Part shown: positions 32,899-37,971 of the stretch, piece by piece | Layout: the number at the start of each line of letters is the position of its first letter | Numbering within the stretch: position 1 is the stretch's first letter | From: Flammula alnicola | Lineage: Eukaryota > Basidiomycota > Agaricomycetes > Agaricales > Strophariaceae | Reading direction: 5' to 3' | Length of the DNA: 37,971 nucleotides | Assembly: GCA_015499995.1 (NCBI GenBank) | Contig: JADNRV010000410.1 | Span: 1 to 37,971 of the forward strand | Made by a program: the position numbers and the translations under genes | The notes under the pieces: generated by a model | What the model saw: only the letters and a program-made list of their open reading frames with translations | What the model was told of the DNA's origin: nothing | Database searches by the model: none

Positions 32899-33538
32899 TT
32901 CTTCTCAGACTTGCAAATGTTGCGTTGGAACAACCTAAAATCACCCAAGAGACATGATGGTTTTATATCATTGTGTTGGACCCATTGGGGAATGATTTTT
33001 ATCCAGAGTTCGGGAGTACGAAACAGACTGTCTGTCTATTCCAGGGGTGACGAGATATCTACGATGAAATAGCTTCCTTGCCGTTCATCAGATGCATTCG
33101 TTCCTTGTCAGAATGTGACTAGACAAGGAGCATTACCTTAAAGAACAGCTTTGTCATTGAAATGAGGTCAAACGCACCAGATGATGAACCGAACCCAATT
33201 CCATTAAGATGATAAATGGAAAATGCTACTGATTTGGCTGTGTGAGACTTCCACGGTAATGGCATCCCCAGAGTCATTTGAGCGATCTAGGTACAGTAAG
33301 CAGATGAAATCTCGTAATCGGGGAAATTTGTGAAATATAAGGAATGTTTTCTCCATCGTAATTTCCCCCGACGTCGCGGAGCGCATAACTGCGCATAAGC
33401 TGCAGGAAATTAACATCAGGATTCAAATTATCTTTTAAACCATAATTACTCACCAAGTAGGAACTGTGGAGCTCTGGACCTTGATATAAACCGCCTCTCT
33501 AACTTCGGACGTTTAGGTTACATTCCCCACCCACCATC
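32899..33538. other. Intergenic between divergent laccase and small secreted gene
   Basis: About 640 bp shared upstream region. GATATAAA at 33483-33490 fits a TATA box for the rightward gene. No other gene seen. Confidence 0.45.
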
Positions 33539-33874
33539 ATGCAGTTCAAATCCATCCTTTTCGTAGTCTGCCCAGTCATAACTGTCATGGCGGTAAGTAA
33601 AACAGTACTGCGTGAGAGACCTTCAACATACTAAACGTTCACTTGTAGTTGGAACGTAGGGCTGCTGCTGTTTTCACGGCAGAGAAGGTTTATCACACTG
33701 TTATCGACCAGTCGCCATACCTCGTCGATCGTACGACTACAGTCATCTGGACGTAAGCAAAGTCAGTTGAAACAATGACGCATAAGCTGACTAACCTTGT
33801 TCGCCAGGGAGAGCGCAAGCATCAGGGATTCATCTTTGCCGACGGTCGCGCCGACCCCGACAATTGTATATTGA
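33539..33874 (+). CDS. Small secreted protein with dibasic processing site
   Basis: Three exons (33539-33592, 33649-33752, 33808-33874) join in phase to 74 residues. Residues 1-18 form a signal peptide (MQFKSILFVVCPVITVMA) that ends exactly at the first intron. The next residues are LERR, a Kex2-type site directly after the predicted signal cleavage, leaving a mature peptide of about 52 residues. It is rich in Val, Thr, Ala and Pro and free of Cys, ending in TPTIVY. No family recognised; the tail looks like the Thr/Pro-rich C-terminus of small secreted fungal proteins. ATATAAA at 33484 is 50 bp upstream. Candidate effector-like or structural peptide; the role is unknown. Confidence 0.6.
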
Positions 33875-35480
33875 GGAAACAACAGAAACAGTAAGCATCG
33901 TACACAGCTTCTTAACAAAGCGCTGACAAGGTGGACGCACCCAGTTGTTTAGTAGTAGTCGCCGGCTTGAGATTTTAGTACGATTGGATTGCATTTGTTG
34001 AATTAATGAAAACACTTCTTTGAATGTGTCTTGAGCCCCAATATTTTTTAAAGGAATGCGAAGATGAGATGCTGAAGGAGAATGCTTTACGTTGGTTTTG
34101 CGCCAATGTGACATTCAAGCGTGACTCACTGTAACCTTGAACATCATCATGGTTTGCGCCATTAAAGAGTTCGTAAGTCTTACTGATTGTTGGGAAGTAG
34201 GTCTGGTTCTTCGCCCACAGCTGGAATGTTGAATCGAAGCAACACCTCGGCGGCTGACCGATCAGACCAGGCAGTGACAAGAGGCGAAAATTCATCTACG
34301 CAGATCGCGATGCACAGGTACATTCCGAACAGCAAGGCTCTCCCACTGTCCAGAGGCCCATTCCTGGCCTTCATGTGGGCAGTAATAATACTTCGGGACC
34401 GACAATCGTAGGATCGCAGAAAAGTTGACGGAGATGTAGAACCTCCACGGTGATAGCACCCTAGTCCGGGGGACACATTTGACAACGCCGACAAAAAGAG
34501 ACCGCAAAACTGTTTCATGAGAGTTTTCCTGGGGACGCCCGAAAGCTGCCATAAAGTGTCAAATGCACGATTGACTGGAATCTTGACAATCCGTGTGTCT
34601 TTCTCCAAGGGGATCATTGGAACTGGTGATCAGAGTCTATTTGTCAAATCAGGGTGGATATGTTCTTACCGTTGGAACGAGCAGTTTGGGAGATTGAACA
34701 GAAGCAATAGCAGCACAAAAGGAACGGCAGCTATCGATTGATTTCCTTATCATCCAAGCTTTCAGAATCTGGAAGCCTGAAGGAGAGAGTTGTGCCTTGA
34801 GAAAAAAGAAAGCAGGACAAGCCTCAAGACAGCATTTTCGTAGGAGGGTGTTGACAAACACGAACAAACTTGTACCCATCGTCGAGCGGACTCAAATACC
34901 CAGAAATCTACCAAAACCTATTAAACCTATCTTAAATTGGTTCCGCAAGTTACTAAGCAGACTTAAATTTCTCGATCTGTATACGATCGACTCGGAGTCT
35001 GCGAAGTCATGCACCTTCTTTCGAACACTGGCACTCTGGCAGTGGTCAACTTGAAGCAGATCAAAGTATGGCACATGAAAAAAAGCAAAAGCATCAGGTT
35101 TCACCCTTGACACAACTTACCCCATCAGCGTACAGCGTATGAATTAGGAACTGCCCTCTATAAATGGCTCTCAGAGGCCTTGTTCTCTAAATATGAAGTG
35201 GTAAGTATCAAAGATTCGTCAGTTACCTACGATAAACATCATCAAATCGTCATGTGGATCACGACTCCTAGCAATGGCTCACCGCCGTGTCAAACGAGGG
35301 TTGAGGGCGCCAGTGACCCACACCACCGTGGAAAACCCTAAGCCCATGCCTACTTTAAATCTCGAAATTAAAGCGAGTCTTGCTCTTCTCAAAGTGCTAT
35401 CTAGTATACGGTTGTTATCATTCGCCAGTGCATCCGTTCGCACTCCACGATTTCTCACGAGTCACGACAATTAATGACAG
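33875..35480. other. Region without a convincing gene
   Basis: Overlapping frames of up to 145 codons exist on the minus strand between 33975 and 34879. None can be spliced into a recognisable protein, and all shift frame repeatedly. This may be a decayed gene. A TATAAA at 35159 precedes the F-box gene region. Confidence 0.35.
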
Positions 35481-36415
35481 ATGCCAGAGGAACGCGTCAA
35501 CGACACACCGCCAGCAAACATTACGGATTTACCCAATGAAGTTATCGTGAAAATATTCTCTGCTGGTACTGAAATCTGCCAGTGGAAGACTACTCGGCCC
35601 CAGGAATTTCCCTTTCCCATTCTCGTTTCAGATGTCAGTTCACATTGGCGTCTTCTCGCCCAAAGCACGCCGAATCTTTGGGCGTTCATGGTTCCTCCAT
35701 TACATAAAGACGAGGATACGTGCCTTTCCCAGACTTCGAAATGGCTGGAAAGGTCTGGAGCCCTGCTCGTTTCTGTGGTATTAGATGGCACAATGGCCTC
35801 TCCAAGCCGCACGGCTACTCTCGCTTCGTTACTAGAAAATGCCGACAGTAGAGTACGGCGACTGGACATATGGGCCTACGACTCCTTGGCCGTCCGCAAT
35901 TGTCTCCCCAGCCTCTTTAACACCTCCAACAACTGTCCCTCTGTTTCCACGACCATCCTGATATTCGGTCCTCCTTGGAAACACCGAGCGCGCATGGGAT
36001 CGGGCTCTAGTCTTTCCAGCCTGACAAAGCTCAGGGTTCTAGGCGTAATCACTCCCAATATTCCAAACCTTACCTCTCTGACGGAATAGAACTTTCGCAT
36101 GAGCCATCGCGACGTACATGCACTGTCGTGACTTCTCATCTCACAAATTTGGTGCTCGATGGGCTGGTCCCCATCACACCACCAATCCCTGCCGAACGCC
36201 CTCGTACTCAAGCAAATTCGCTACGCTCCATCGCCGTGAAGTCCAACGGAATGAAAGATCCTTCTGCTTTCTACATATTCCAGTTGCTCATAATTCCCAT
36301 ACCTGGAGCTGGAGGGCACGCTCTTCACATGCTCCATCTTCGCGCCATCAATATCTTCCTCAAAAATCGAGACCCTGATGGTATCACACTATACGCAATT
36401 CTCTTTTCTTTCTAA
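35481..36415 (+). CDS. F-box protein with one frame break
   Basis: The ATG at 35481 starts a protein with an F-box at about residues 13-60: ITDLPNEVIVKIFSAG, a gap, then VSDVSSHWRLLAQSTPNLW. F-box proteins bind Skp1 in SCF ubiquitin ligases and choose substrates through their C-terminal region. The frame stops at a TAG after LTSLTE (about 36087). One extra base at GGAATAG restores a continuous frame (IELSHEP... then TSHLTNLVLDGLVPI) to a stop near 36415, about 311 residues in total. The C-terminal part has Leu-rich repeat-like segments (LTKLRVLGVIT, LTNLVLDGL). No introns seen. Agaricomycetes carry hundreds of such F-box genes, so no specific role can be inferred. Confidence 0.7.
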
Positions 36416-36424
36416 CGCCGGTAA

Positions 36425-37065
36425 ACAAGAGGACATCAGGATGTTCCAGTCATTTTCTTCCCTGGCCAAATGATGCGGATCTCAAATATCTCGTCAGGAA
36501 CGCCTCAGGACAGTTTATCTACGGGTCCACCATTCTACATAACGTATATTGAATAGGACTGTCATCGCCCTGAGGGCGGACTAGCGGATGTTCTCGGCAT
36601 ATCGCCCTTCAGAATACTCCGTTTGCTGACTTGGATGCTTTGTACCGTCAAATATCATCGGCTGAGCACCGGGACCGGGTACTCGAAGTATGTCCTGTCC
36701 TACATTATTCTATTCCCTGAGAATCGCTTTCCCAACCTGAAGGGTATGGTTATGAAAGCACCAGCGCATCTCGAGGCTCGACTAGCTTACAAGCGAGGTG
36801 ATCTCAAGGTTCTATTATGCGGCATGCAGTGTCATCATCGATGTACTAGAAGACGACCACATTCATAATCCTCTGCGTGTACATCACATATTGCTGGCGG
36901 ATTTTCTTCTGGACCAGTAACGCAACACTCTCTCAGCATTTCTTCATCGACGCTGGAAAGGGCCACGCACGTCTTGCAAGAAATTTTATTCTTTACATAT
37001 CGGAACATTCTGATTGTAGGTTGCCACGACGGTTGATCAGGAGGCTCAGCCACTGACTCGGACAT
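36425..37065 (+). pseudogene. NLR (NACHT-type STAND NTPase) relic
   Basis: Pieces of the region after the P-loop of mushroom NLR-like NTPases appear in order but in different frames: EDIRMF; WPNDADLKYLVRNASGQFIYGST; HRPE and LADVLGIS; TPFADLDALYRQ and SAEHRDRVLEV; LSYIILFPENRF; GDLKVLLCGMQ; VLEDDHIHNPLRVHHILLADFLLDQ; and a GHARLARNF end. At least four frame changes and several stops separate them, and neither the NACHT P-loop nor effector and repeat domains are present. Intact relatives act in fungal self/non-self recognition. Decay is too extensive for the single-base errors suspected elsewhere, so I call it a true relic. Confidence 0.65.
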
Positions 37066-37971
37066 TTTGTTGTTCGAAGACGATGTGTTCGACTTTCAGC
37101 CTCTTCACCAATTCACACAGGCGTGTCTTATCTAGCTCGAGCGCCATAGTCGCATGGAAGACAGAGACAGTGAAAACCATTCGTTAGCCTACAACCTCGC
37201 AGAAGGGAACTGGAAGGTGCTGAAATAGAATATGTGTCCTATTTACTATGCGAAATATCAGTCACTCTGGGTGGACGTGGCAAATTGGGTTGTATTTTTT
37301 TTATTTTTACCTACGGCACTGGAGGTTCAGGTTCATTAGGTCACATGAAGTGCTATACCGGTGGAGCAGTCGAGTTTGACTGCTCTTGGGATGCGGATGA
37401 GTGCTCGTGAATGCGTCGAGGCAGCGCCGCGCCAGGAAGTTGGTCGGGCGGGTCGGATCCGGTCGCCCGAGCCGCTTGGCTGAAGAGCACAGCCACGTAT
37501 GAATCTAATCTAATCTACGTGAGCTCCAGATATCTCCATTGGGCGATAATAAGTTCTGGAATCCAATGATATATAGATTTACATACTTAGGCGTCACCCT
37601 TTCATAATTGCCCCAGCCGTCTCAATTAAATTAGTCATGGGCATAATTAAACTTGCCCGTATCAGCTTGTGTACCCAATACTGTACGCCTCACAGCGACC
37701 TTCCCATTCGCAATATGGAATTCTTTTTCCCGCATCTTCAGCCGCTGTTCCAGTATACAGTAGGAAGCCACGATCTCGTCGACGAAGGCATCCGTGCCTT
37801 GGGTAAGCATCAGTGCATGCGGAGTCTCGTAAGAGCCTTGCTGTAATTTAGCCCAGGCGATTGGATGCTCGAGGTCTGTCTCTGGGCAGAGCTATATATC
37901 GCATTTTGAGACAAAATATTTAAAGGGTGCATTGGATTATAGAACGGAAATGAGACTCACGACCAAACGAA
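37066..37971. other. Right-edge intergenic segment with palindromes
   Basis: No gene recognised. Positions 37364-37385 form a perfect 8-bp stem (GAGCAGTC/GACTGCTC) with a 6-nt loop. At 37445-37469 CGGGCG and CGCCCG flank the palindrome CGGATCCG. A GC-rich patch of about 100 bp stands out from the AT-rich surroundings. Confidence 0.55.

Noticed and set aside
33544..33560. tRNA-like GTTCAAATCC motif
   Set aside because: It lies in the first coding exon of the small secreted protein and no cloverleaf arms can be formed around it.

Overview
The window looks like a mushroom-forming basidiomycete (Agaricomycetes). Genes are cut by many 45-60 nt GT-AG introns with CTAAC/CTAAT-like branch sites. The recognisable genes fit that group: a many-exon multicopper laccase, a secreted type-B carboxylesterase, an F-box protein, an NLR (NACHT-type) relic, and a large multi-exon protein of a repeated Agaricomycete transposase-like kind. 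These assignments come from reading translations by eye; no search was run.

Layout. About 0-4.2 kb is accessory DNA with two or three minus-strand genes of unknown function. One is a six-exon gene with a Cys6 cluster. About 4.2-10.1 kb is GC-rich and behaves like a gene-fragment mosaic: a broken SET-domain fragment, internal duplications and minisatellites, bounded by a perfect 15-bp inverted repeat (possible Pack-type transposon). About 10.55-11.4 kb is LTR-like and abuts the 5'-truncated end of the transposase-like gene. 11.4-17.8 kb holds a compact three-gene module: the transposase-like gene, a convergent coiled-coil gene ending 20 bp away, and a nuclear-type gene diverging from a shared 238-bp promoter with a TATA box on each side. 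18-22.8 kb has nothing convincing.

22.8-33.9 kb carries the normal-looking genes. They are a small secreted precursor with eight Trp-Lys/Arg-Arg processing sites (a Kex2-processed repeat protein, the most striking item here), a dihydrofolate/folylpolyglutamate synthase, a secreted carboxylesterase with a C-type-lectin-like N-domain, an intact 518-residue laccase in 14 exons, and a 74-residue secreted protein with a dibasic site. 35.5-37.1 kb has an F-box gene followed by a decayed NLR fragment.

Four of five secreted-product or metabolic genes between 22.9 and 33.9 kb have signal peptides, but they share no obvious pathway. Seven apparent frameshifts in four genes are each cured by adding a single base, four of them at runs of exactly four G/C. 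This looks more like deletion-type sequence errors than gene decay and should be resolved before any of these genes is called a pseudogene.
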